Source: CAYLLT01 sp964591605 | GTDB taxonomy: Bacteria > Planctomycetota > Phycisphaerae > UBA1845 > PWPN01 | Length of the DNA stretch: 34,272 bases | Direction of reading: 5' to 3' | Assembly (NCBI GenBank): GCA_964591605.1 | Contig: CAZQEN010000031.1 | Coordinates: forward strand, 1-34,272 | Shown here: piece by piece, positions 24,987 to 32,128 of the stretch | Layout of the letters: every line of letters begins with the position of its first letter | Position numbering within the stretch: the first letter of the stretch is position 1 | Program-made: the position numbers and the translations under genes | Notes under the pieces: generated by a model | Database searches by the model: none | What the model saw: only the letters and a program-made list of their open reading frames with translations | What the model was told of the DNA's origin: nothing

Positions 24987-26297
24987 ATGAGTGTCCAACC
25001 CGCTTCATTGCAGTCGATCGAATCGTGCGGCGTGGTCGGCGCCGGCGGCGCGGGGTTTCCCGCCCACGTCAAGCTGCGCGCCAAAGCCGAGATCGTCATC
25101 CTCAACGGCGCCGAGTGTGAACCGCTGCTCCACAAGGACAAGGAGATCATGCGGGTCTACGGCGACGAGATGCTCGCCGGGCTGCGGATCGCCGGCGAGT
25201 GCGTGGGGGCCCGCGAGGCGGTCATCGGGATCAAGGGCAAGTACCACGATGTGATCGATGCGCTGCGGCCGAAGCTCACGCCCGGTATGCGTATCGCCGA
25301 GCTGACCGACAGCTACCCGACGGGGGACGAGTTCATCCTGGTCTATGACGTGACGGGGCGGATCATCCCGCCCGGTAAGATCCCGCTGGCCGTCGGGGCG
25401 GTCGTGCTCAACGTCGAGACGGCCCTCAACATCGCCCGCGGGCAGCCGGTGACGCGCAAGTTTTTCACCGTGGCCGGCGCGGTGAATCAGCCGGTGACGC
25501 TCGACGTGCCGGTGGGCATCACGTTCCGCGAGGCGATCGAGCTGGCCGGCGGGGCGACGGTCCCGAATCCCGCGGTGCTGGTCGGCGGCGTGATGATGGG
25601 ACGGCTGGCGGGCAGCCTCGAAGAGCCGGTCACCAAGACGACCGGCGGGCTCATCGTGCTGCCGCGCGACCACATGCTGATCGACCGATACTCGAAGAGT
25701 TGGCAGGCGATTTCGCGGATCGGGGCGGCCGCATGCGATCAGTGTATGTTCTGCACCGACTTCTGCCCGCGGTATCTGCTCGGGCATCCGATCGAGCCCC
25801 ACAAGGCCATGCGCTCGCTGGGCTTCAACCAGGCGGGCGAGGTCAACGTGATCGGCACGCAGTTCTGCTGCGAGTGCAACCTGTGCACGATGATCGCCTG
25901 CCCGGAGGACCTGGACCCCAAGAACGTGTGCACGACGAACAAGCGGACGCTGGCGAAGGAAGGCCGGCGGTGGGAAACGCAGGCCAATCCGGACCGGGCG
26001 CGGCTGCATCTGGATAACCGGCGGGTGCCGATCGGACGGCTGATCCGCAAGCTGGGGCTGTTCCAGTTCAAGAACGAAGGGCACCTGAATGAGACGGGGT
26101 ACGCTCCGCGGCGCGTCGTGCTCCCGCTCAAGCAGCACGCGGGAGCGCCGGCGCAGGCGGTGGTCCGGCCGGGGGACAGCGTCCGCGTCGGCGACGTGAT
26201 CGCGCGCCCGGCCGACGGCCAGCTCGGGGCGGTGATCCATGCGAGCATCGCCGGGCAGGTGACCGCCGTCACGGATGCGGTGACGATCGAGGCGTAG
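24987..26297 (+). CDS. pduS: PduS-type Fe-S flavoprotein (RnfC-like) of bacterial microcompartments
   Basis: A 436-residue RnfC/PduS-family protein. PduS is known as a flavin and Fe-S protein that reduces cobalamin or recycles NAD(H) inside microcompartments. The nucleotide-binding start GVVGAGGAGFPAHVKLRAKA and NGAECEPLLHKDKE are classic. An SLBB domain follows (about 155-215, FTVAGAVNQPVTLDVPVG). Two ferredoxin-like cluster motifs come next: CDQCMFCTDFCP from C250 and CCECNLCTMIACP from C294. A C-terminal barrel-sandwich domain (VVRPGDSVRVGDVIARPADG) ends the protein. Length and order match PduS (about 450 residues) and not the longer RnfC. ATG 24987 is chosen over TTG 24978; neither has a strong ribosome site. 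The next gene encodes a PduT-type shell protein, so electron transfer across a shell is likely. Confidence 0.9.
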   Translation: MSVQPASLQSIESCGVVGAGGAGFPAHVKLRAKAEIVILNGAECEPLLHKDKEIMRVYGDEMLAGLRIAGECVGAREAVIGIKGKYHDVIDALRPKLTPGMRIAELTDSYPTGDEFILVYDVTGRIIPPGKIPLAVGAVVLNVETALNIARGQPVTRKFFTVAGAVNQPVTLDVPVGITFREAIELAGGATVPNPAVLVGGVMMGRLAGSLEEPVTKTTGGLIVLPRDHMLIDRYSKSWQAISRIGAAACDQCMFCTDFCPRYLLGHPIEPHKAMRSLGFNQAGEVNVIGTQFCCECNLCTMIACPEDLDPKNVCTTNKRTLAKEGRRWETQANPDRARLHLDNRRVPIGRLIRKLGLFQFKNEGHLNETGYAPRRVVLPLKQHAGAPAQAVVRPGDSVRVGDVIARPADGQLGAVIHASIAGQVTAVTDAVTIEA

Positions 26298-26370
26298 GCC
26301 CCGCCTGCCGGGCGGGACCTCCCGCGGGCGAGATGCTCACCCTGTCAAGGTCCCGCCCGGCAGGCGGGAC
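26298..26370. repeat. REP-like double inverted repeat between the microcompartment genes
   Basis: Two 23-bp arms (26298-26320 and 26348-26370) are inverted copies with one mismatch, separated by 27 bases. Each arm is itself palindromic (GTCCCGCC / GGCGGGAC around TGCCG). The arrangement resembles paired REP units (BIME-like) and could form strong mRNA hairpins protecting the upstream message or reducing read-through into the shell gene. Confidence 0.75.
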
Positions 26371-26413
26371 CGACTGAACCGGGACCCGTCGCAGGATTGA
26401 GGTAGAAACCTTC

Positions 26414-26968
26414 ATGCGTGAAGCCATTGGAATGATCGAACTCTCGAGCGTCGGCATCGGTTATCTGGTACAGGACGCGATGCTCAAGGCCGCGAACGTG
26501 GATCTCGTGCTCGGCCGGACGATCTGCTCGGGCAAGTACATGAATCTCGTGACCGGCGACGTGGCCGGCGTGCAGGCGAGCATGGACGCGGGCCTGGCGG
26601 CGGCGCCCGACGGGATCATCGATCACATCATGATCCCCAACGTGCACAAGGCCGTGTTTCCGGCCCTGGGCCAGAGCGTGCAGCTCGGCGCGCCCAAGGC
26701 GGGAGCGGTCGGTTTGATCGAGACGTTCTCGGCGGCCAGCGTGCTGGAGGCGGCGGACGCGGCGGCGAAGGCGGCGGATGTGACGCTGCTGCGGATTCAT
26801 CTGGCGATGGCCCTGGGAGGTAAAGGGTTTCTGGTGATGGTCGGCACGGTGTCGAACTGCCGCATGGCCGTGGACGCGGGGGCGGCGGTCGTCCGCGAGA
26901 AGGGGCTGCTGGTTTCGTCCGTCGTCATCCCCGGGCCGAGCCAGGAGCTGTACGCCGAGTTTGTGTAG
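26414..26968 (+). CDS. pduT: PduT-type tandem BMC-domain shell protein with Fe-S cysteine
   Basis: A 184-residue protein with two BMC domains (about 3-85 and 93-180), the size of trimeric BMC-T shell proteins. The N-terminal AIGMIELSSVGIGYLVQDAM and DAMLKAANVDLVLGRTIC closely match PduT as I recall it. Cys38 in TICSGKY sits exactly where PduT binds a [4Fe-4S] cluster at the trimer pore. The second domain has AVGLIETFSAASVLEAADAA and VRIHL-type strands (LLRIHLAMALGGKGF). It probably forms a shell facet with a redox cluster in its central pore, receiving or passing electrons to the PduS-like protein encoded upstream. No BMC-H or BMC-P pentamer gene is in the window, so it is a satellite of a shell encoded elsewhere or part of a reduced system. 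ATG 26414; weak ribosome site (TTGAGG). Confidence 0.93.
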   Translation: MREAIGMIELSSVGIGYLVQDAMLKAANVDLVLGRTICSGKYMNLVTGDVAGVQASMDAGLAAAPDGIIDHIMIPNVHKAVFPALGQSVQLGAPKAGAVGLIETFSAASVLEAADAAAKAADVTLLRIHLAMALGGKGFLVMVGTVSNCRMAVDAGAAVVREKGLLVSSVVIPGPSQELYAEFV

Positions 26969-27023
26969 CCCTGCGTGAGACCGGCGCCGCACGCATTGTC
27001 AATTCACAATCACAGGAGAGCGC

Positions 27024-28469
27024 ATGAGGGCCGGCCACGTTGTTTGCCTGGTTGTGTCACTGATATCACCCGTGCCCAGGCCGGCGGCGGCAGCGGACAA
27101 ACCTGCGCGGCCGAACATCATTCTGTGCATGGCCGACGACCAGGGCTGGGGCGACGTCGCCTATAACGGGCATCCGGTGCTCAAGACCCCCCACCTCGAC
27201 GCGATGGCCGCGGAATGCCTGCGGTTCGACCGCTTCTATGCCGCCGCGCCGGTTTGCTCGCCGACGCGCGGGAGCGTCATGACCGGGCGGCATCCCAACC
27301 GATTCGGATGCTTCTCGTGGGGCCGGCCGCTGCGGCCGCAGGAGATCACGATCGCCGAGGCGCTGCGCGAGGCGGGGTACGTCACGGGGCATTTCGGCAA
27401 GTGGCACCTCATGTCCGTGCAGAAAGGCAGCCCGGTCAATCCGGGCGCCAGCGGCTTTGACGAGTGGCTCTCATCGCCGAACTTCTTCGATCTCGACCCG
27501 ATCCTGAGCCGCGAAGGCGTGGCCGTGCAGACGAAGGGCGAGAGCTCGATGATCACGGTCGATGCCGCGCTGGAGTTCATCCGCAATCATGCGAAAGGCG
27601 AGCGGCCGTTCCTGGCCGTCGTATGGTTCGGCTCACCGCACAACCCGCACCAGGCGCTGGAGGAGGACGCCGCGTTTTACGCCGACCAACCCGAGAACCT
27701 GCGGCATTTCTACGGCGAGATCACCGGGCTGGACCGGGCGGTGGGGAAACTTCGCCGCGAGCTGCGGACCATGGACATCCATGCGAACACGATCCTGTGG
27801 TACTGCAGCGACAACGGGGGACTGCCGCGGATCGGACGCACGGGCGGGCGCGGGAACAAGGGGATGATCTACGAGGGCGGCTTGCGCGTGCCGGGGATTC
27901 TCGAGTGGCCGGCACGGATCACCAGGCCGCGGCGCACGAATGTCCCCGTCAACACGTCTGATATCTACCCGACGCTGCTGGAGCTCGTCGGGGCAAAGCC
28001 GGCGGACCCGAGGCCGCTGGACGGCGTGAGCCTGGTGCCGTTGATCGACGAGAAGATGACCTCGCGCCCGCGGCCGATGGGTTTCTGGGATATCCCCGGC
28101 ACCGGCGTGCGGACCCCCAGCGCCCTGTGGATGTCCGAGCTGCTCTCGGCTCAACGCGAGGGCCGCGAGATCAACGACCCGCAGCGCCTGCGGCCCGACG
28201 CGGGCGAGATCAGGCAGCAGTACCCCACCGACTCGTTCCCCGGGCACGCCGCGTGGACCGACTGGCCGTGGAAGTTGCACCGCATCCAGGACAGGCAGAA
28301 CAAGTCGGCCGTCCGATGGGAGCTCTACAATCTGACTGATGACCCGATGGAGGCGAGAGATCTGGCGGCGACCGACGCTACACGCGTCCAGACCATGCGC
28401 CGCCAGATCGAAACCTGGCTGCGTTCCGTGGTGGACAGCCTCAACGGCAAGGATTACCCGACGCCCTGA
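27024..28469 (+). CDS. Exported sulfatase (formylglycine-dependent, arylsulfatase type)
   Basis: A 481-residue sulfatase with a short signal peptide (about residues 1-24, ending PAAAA). Motifs in order are the metal-binding NIILCMADDQGWGDVAYNGH (D38, D39) and the maturation signature CSPTRGSVMTGRHPNR, with C78 as the residue converted to formylglycine. GHFGKWHLM (Lys/His substrate contacts) and the C-terminal metal site NTILWYCSDNGG followed by RGNKG complete the set. It hydrolyses sulfate esters, probably on a polysaccharide, in the periplasm or outside. Activity requires a formylglycine-generating enzyme encoded elsewhere. ATG 27024 has AGGAG 8 bases upstream. It follows the PduT-like gene by 55 bp and may be co-transcribed. 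That link could mean that released deoxy-sugars feed a microcompartment pathway, but this is inference. Subfamily not assigned. Confidence 0.93.
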   Translation: MRAGHVVCLVVSLISPVPRPAAAADKPARPNIILCMADDQGWGDVAYNGHPVLKTPHLDAMAAECLRFDRFYAAAPVCSPTRGSVMTGRHPNRFGCFSWGRPLRPQEITIAEALREAGYVTGHFGKWHLMSVQKGSPVNPGASGFDEWLSSPNFFDLDPILSREGVAVQTKGESSMITVDAALEFIRNHAKGERPFLAVVWFGSPHNPHQALEEDAAFYADQPENLRHFYGEITGLDRAVGKLRRELRTMDIHANTILWYCSDNGGLPRIGRTGGRGNKGMIYEGGLRVPGILEWPARITRPRRTNVPVNTSDIYPTLLELVGAKPADPRPLDGVSLVPLIDEKMTSRPRPMGFWDIPGTGVRTPSALWMSELLSAQREGREINDPQRLRPDAGEIRQQYPTDSFPGHAAWTDWPWKLHRIQDRQNKSAVRWELYNLTDDPMEARDLAATDATRVQTMRRQIETWLRSVVDSLNGKDYPTP

Positions 28470-28931
28470 CCTCCGCGTCGTCTGCCCTTCTTTGCGGCCG
28501 CCACCGCGCATCCGCACCGGCCGCGCTCACGACTTATCGCCGGCCGGCCACCGATCCGCTCCCCCGAACTGCATGGTCCTCCGTGGATGCGTCCATCCGA
28601 GGCCGGAGCGTCGGCGACGCATCCGAACCACGAATGAGAGTATCCGCAGAAAGCGGGCAAAACCCCTCGCAGAGCCCCGAGATTCTGGTGCCGGAGAGTT
28701 GACACGACGCCGTCACGCGCCGAGACCGTGAATCCTCCGAGGGGTACGGGTATAATGCGGATCGAGCGACGGGCCGGTCGGGTGCACCGGCGGGACGACG
28801 AGCCGCTGCACCGCCCCGGTTCCGCCGCATCGCTCGATCGTCCGCATCCGGCCCTGGCTTTGCATCATGAGACCGCCGACACACGACCTGGCGGCCGGTT
28901 GACGCGGACGTGACACCGCTAAGGAGCACCG
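28470..28931. other. Non-coding leader region upstream of pckG
   Basis: A 462-bp gap without a credible gene. It contains TATAAT at 28751-28756 and an interrupted 15-bp inverted repeat, ATGCGGATCGAGCGA (28755-28769) against TCGCTCGAT (28830-28838) plus CCGCAT (28842-28847). Smaller nested complementarities lie between. A TTGACA at 28699-28704 is 46 bp from the TATAAT, too far to be its -35 box. Confidence 0.5.
28751..28756 (+). promoter_or_regulatory. Candidate -10 box of the pckG promoter
   Basis: A consensus TATAAT preceded by GGG lies 176 bp before the pckG start, in a region that is otherwise strongly GC-rich. There is no good -35 hexamer 16-18 bp upstream. A start near 28763 would give a leader of about 170 bases. 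Confidence 0.4.
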
Positions 28932-30710
28932 ATGAGCAGACACCAGGGCCTCGAGAAGTGGATTCACGATTGCGCCGCCCTCTGCCAGCCCGACGCCATC
29001 GTCTGGATTGATGGTACCGACCCACAACGCGACGTCCTGCGCCGCGAGGCGTGCAGCACCGGCGAAATCATCGAGCTCAACCAGGACAAGCTGCCCGGCT
29101 GCTATTACCATCGCACGGCCCGCAACGACGTGGCCCGCACGGAACACCTGACCTACATCTGCTCGCGCGACTCCGGCGACGCCGGTCCGACCAACAACTG
29201 GATGTCTCCCGAGGAGGGATACCGCAAAGCCGCCGAATTCCTCAAGGGCTCCATGCGCGGACGCACCATGTACGTCATCCCCTTCTCGCTCGGACCGATC
29301 GGCTCGGTCTTCTCGAAGATCGGCGTACAGCTCACCGACAGCATCTACGTGGTCCTCAACATGTTGATCATGGTGCGCTGCGGTAACGAGGTGCTCGATT
29401 GTCTGGGCGAAAGCGGCGAGTTCACCAGATGCCTGCACAGCAAGGCCGATCTCGACGATCAGCGCCGCCTCATCCTCCACTTTCCTGAAGACAACACGAT
29501 CTGGAGCGTCGGCTCGGGCTACGGCGGCAATGCCCTGCTCAGCAAGAAGTGCATGGCCCTGCGCATCGGCAGCGTGATGGGACACCGAGAGGGCTGGCTG
29601 GCCGAACACATGCTGATTCTCGGCGTGGAGGAGCCCAGCGGGCGGATCGAGTATCTGGCCGCGGCCTTCCCCAGCTCCTGCGGCAAGACGAGCCTCGCGA
29701 TGCTCGTGCCGCCCGAAGGCCTCATCCGCAAGGGCTACCGGATCTGGACGCTCGGCGACGACATCGCCTGGATGCGGATCGACACCGACGGCCGGCTCTG
29801 GGGGGTCAATCCCGAGGCCGGCTTTTTTGGCGTCGCTCCCGGCACCAACACGAAGACCAACCCCAGCGCGATCACCACCACTCGCCGCAATACCATATTC
29901 ACCAACGTCGTGCTGCGCGAGAACCGCACCGTCTGGTGGGAGGGGATGGACGGCGACCCCCCGGAATCCGGAACGGACTGGAAGGGTGACCACTGGGAGC
30001 CCGGCACGGTCGATTCCGGCGGCAAAACCGTTTACGGCGCCCACCCGAATGCCCGCTTCACCACGCCGTTCGCCCAGTGTCCCTCGGCCAGTTTCCGCTG
30101 GGAGCACCACCACGGCGTGCCGATTTCGGCGATCATCTTCGGCGGCCGTCGCGCGCACCTGGCGCCGCTCGTCTACCAGTCCTTCAGTTGGCAGCACGGG
30201 GTCTTCCTGGGCGCCACCATGGCCTCCGAACGTACCGCCGCTCAGTACGGCAAGCTCGGCGAGGTCCGGCGCGACCCGATGGCCATGCTCCCCTTCTGCG
30301 GCTACCACATTGCCGATTACCTCCAGCACTGGCTGGTCATGGGCCAGCGGATGAAGCGTCCGCCGAAGATCTTCCACGTGAACTGGTTCCGGCAGGACAA
30401 GGACGGTGAGTACCTCTGGCCCGGCTACGGCGAGAATCTGCGCGTATTGGAGTGGATCCTTGCCCGCAGCCGCGGCGAAGGCGATGCCATCTCGACGCCC
30501 ATCGGCTGGATTCCGACACCCGACAGCCTCGACCTGACCGGGCTCGACCTTCCGTCCAAAGTCATTGACGAGCTGCTCCGGGTCGACCGCCGGCAATGGC
30601 TTGCGGAGACCGCAAGCATCCAGGAGTTCCTCGGTAAACTCGACGACCGCCTCCCCCACGCTCTCGCGGACGAACTGCGTTCGCTCCAGATGCGGCTGAC
30701 CGCGAGTTGA
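28932..30710 (+). CDS. pckG: Phosphoenolpyruvate carboxykinase (GTP)
   Basis: A 592-residue GTP-dependent PEP carboxykinase, which interconverts oxaloacetate and phosphoenolpyruvate in gluconeogenesis. Diagnostic features are RTMYVIPFSLGPIGSVFSK, the substrate-binding region near YGGNALLSKKCMALRI, and the nucleotide P-loop with reactive cysteine FPSSCGKTSLAM (C250, K252). The kinase-2-type metal segment is GDDIAWMRIDTDG, and GVAPGTNTKTNP and FHVNWFRQDKDGEYLWPGYG follow. All are typical of the GTP (animal/actinobacterial) class, not the ATP class. ATG 28932 has AAGGAG 6 bases upstream. It stands alone, with a long leader containing a TATAAT box and an inverted repeat. This gives a route from acids or acetyl units back to sugar phosphates. 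Confidence 0.96.
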   Translation: MSRHQGLEKWIHDCAALCQPDAIVWIDGTDPQRDVLRREACSTGEIIELNQDKLPGCYYHRTARNDVARTEHLTYICSRDSGDAGPTNNWMSPEEGYRKAAEFLKGSMRGRTMYVIPFSLGPIGSVFSKIGVQLTDSIYVVLNMLIMVRCGNEVLDCLGESGEFTRCLHSKADLDDQRRLILHFPEDNTIWSVGSGYGGNALLSKKCMALRIGSVMGHREGWLAEHMLILGVEEPSGRIEYLAAAFPSSCGKTSLAMLVPPEGLIRKGYRIWTLGDDIAWMRIDTDGRLWGVNPEAGFFGVAPGTNTKTNPSAITTTRRNTIFTNVVLRENRTVWWEGMDGDPPESGTDWKGDHWEPGTVDSGGKTVYGAHPNARFTTPFAQCPSASFRWEHHHGVPISAIIFGGRRAHLAPLVYQSFSWQHGVFLGATMASERTAAQYGKLGEVRRDPMAMLPFCGYHIADYLQHWLVMGQRMKRPPKIFHVNWFRQDKDGEYLWPGYGENLRVLEWILARSRGEGDAISTPIGWIPTPDSLDLTGLDLPSKVIDELLRVDRRQWLAETASIQEFLGKLDDRLPHALADELRSLQMRLTAS

Positions 30711-31132
30711 CCGGCGCTGCCGAGCGGTTCGCGGCGGGAGTGGCACCGACTCTCAGAGAGCGCACAGGTACCTCCCATCCGCCGGGTGGGTCCTCGGCTG
30801 CCGCGACGCCTCGCTCCATGCGGCCACTCCGCACCCAACCCGTGAATCCACCCGAACTCTCCTTACATCCGCGCGGGGGGTGGCACGGCCGGGCCGATGT
30901 GCAGTAGCATGTCCACCGCGGGCGAGATTCGCCCTGGCGAACTGGTCAGGGTCGCCTCCGGGCCGGCTTCGAGTGCGTCCTGACATTCCATGGGAGCAGG
31001 CAACGTGCCCACGGGCGGACGGGCTATACACCCCCACTCCGCTTGCGGGATGCACCGTCAACGCCGCTGGATGAACTACCCGCGGGTTTGATGGCATGTC
31101 TGACCGCGCCGAGCCGCGGGAAGGAGGAGTTC
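30711..31132. other. Intergenic region after pckG
   Basis: A 422-bp gap with no credible gene. Shortly after pckG a hairpin CCCATCC-GCC-GGGTGGG (30774-30790) could help termination but lacks a T-run. A small hairpin GGGCGA-GAT-TCGCCC lies about 210 bp after the pckG stop. TATACA at 31025-31030 is a weak -10 candidate for the following gene. Confidence 0.4.
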
Positions 31133-32128
31133 GTGAATTCGGGTCGGCTGGCATGTGTTGTGTTCCTGCTGGCGGGATTCGTCACTCTGCCGCTCGTGGT
31201 GGCCGCCGAGGGTCGCATCGAGATCCCGCACGCGCAGTCCAGGCCGCCCGATCCCCCCAAGTCGCCGCAGCAGGCTCAGGCCGCCTTCACCGTGGCCCCC
31301 GGCTTCCGGGTCGAGCTCGCCGCGTCCGAGCCGGATCTGGTGAACCCCGTCGCCATGACCTGGGACGACCGCGGCCGGATCTGGGTCTGCGAATCGGTCC
31401 AGTACCCCGCCCGCGAGCCCCGCCCGGGCAAAGACCGTATCCGGATCCTCGAAGACCGGGACGGCGACGGACGCGTTGACCGCGTCAAAACATTCGCCGA
31501 CGGCTTGAACATCCCCTCCGGAATCGCCATCGGCTACGGCGGCGCGTTCGTGACCAACGCCCCCGAGATCCTCTTTCTCAAGGACACGGATGGCGACGAC
31601 GTTGCCGACCAGCGCGAAGTCATTCTCGACGGATTCGGCACGCAGGACACGCATGAACTGCCCAATACCCTCACATGGGGTCCGGATGGCTGGCTGTACG
31701 GCCTCAACGGCGTCTTCAACCCCTCCCGCGTGACCCACCAGGGCAGGACATGGGAGTTCACCTGCGCCCTGTGGCGCTACCACCCCGTCACCAGGGCGTT
31801 CGAGCTGTTCTGCGAGGGAACCAGCAATCCCTGGGGTCTGGATTACAACGCGAACGGCCATTGGTTCGTCTCCGCCTGCGTGATCGATCACCTCTGGCAC
31901 CTGACACAGACCGGCTACTACCATCGCCAGGCCGGCGCATATCCCCCCGACGTGTGGAAGATCGAATCGATCGTCAACCACACCCATCAGCTCCGGGCCT
32001 ACTGCGGCCTCGCGTTCTATGACGCCGACGTCTACCCCGAGGAGTTCCGCGGCGACCTGTTCATGGGCAACATCCACGGCAACTGCATCAACCGCGACCG
32101 CCTCTCGCGGTTCAACCTACCATGGTGA
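31133..32128 (+). CDS. PVC-type haem-binding protein, N-terminal fragment (frameshifted)
   Basis: The first 331 residues of a planctomycete-type membrane-bound-dehydrogenase-like propeller. GTG 31133 is chosen because AAGGAGGAG lies just upstream; it gives a signal peptide with the core CVVFLLAGFVTLPLVVAA. Family segments are FTVAPGFRVELAASEPDLVN, PVAMTWDDRGRIWVCESVQY, ILEDRDGDGRVDRV, GGAFVTNAPEILFLKDTDGD, LPNTLTWGPDGWLYGLNGVF, and GLAFYDADVYPEEFRGDLFM, leading to GNIHGNCINRDRLSR. Directly after this conserved point the frame runs into TGA 32126-32128, while the expected continuation (GSTYHGEGLDDF) is found in the +1 frame. So this fragment and the next are halves of one gene. An intact protein would be an exported c-type cytochrome with a propeller. 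Confidence 0.85.
   Translation: MNSGRLACVVFLLAGFVTLPLVVAAEGRIEIPHAQSRPPDPPKSPQQAQAAFTVAPGFRVELAASEPDLVNPVAMTWDDRGRIWVCESVQYPAREPRPGKDRIRILEDRDGDGRVDRVKTFADGLNIPSGIAIGYGGAFVTNAPEILFLKDTDGDDVADQREVILDGFGTQDTHELPNTLTWGPDGWLYGLNGVFNPSRVTHQGRTWEFTCALWRYHPVTRAFELFCEGTSNPWGLDYNANGHWFVSACVIDHLWHLTQTGYYHRQAGAYPPDVWKIESIVNHTHQLRAYCGLAFYDADVYPEEFRGDLFMGNIHGNCINRDRLSRFNLPW

Noticed and set aside
28699..28756. TTGACA and TATAAT as one sigma-70 promoter
   Set aside because: The spacing is 46 bp, while 16-18 bp is needed.
28713..30746. A 677-residue minus-strand open frame
   Set aside because: Antisense shadow of pckG, which is unmistakable on the plus strand.
32099..32128. Programmed +1 frameshift in the cytochrome gene
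   Set aside because: No slippery codon with a stop in the A site and no stimulatory element is evident; mutation or sequencing error is simpler.
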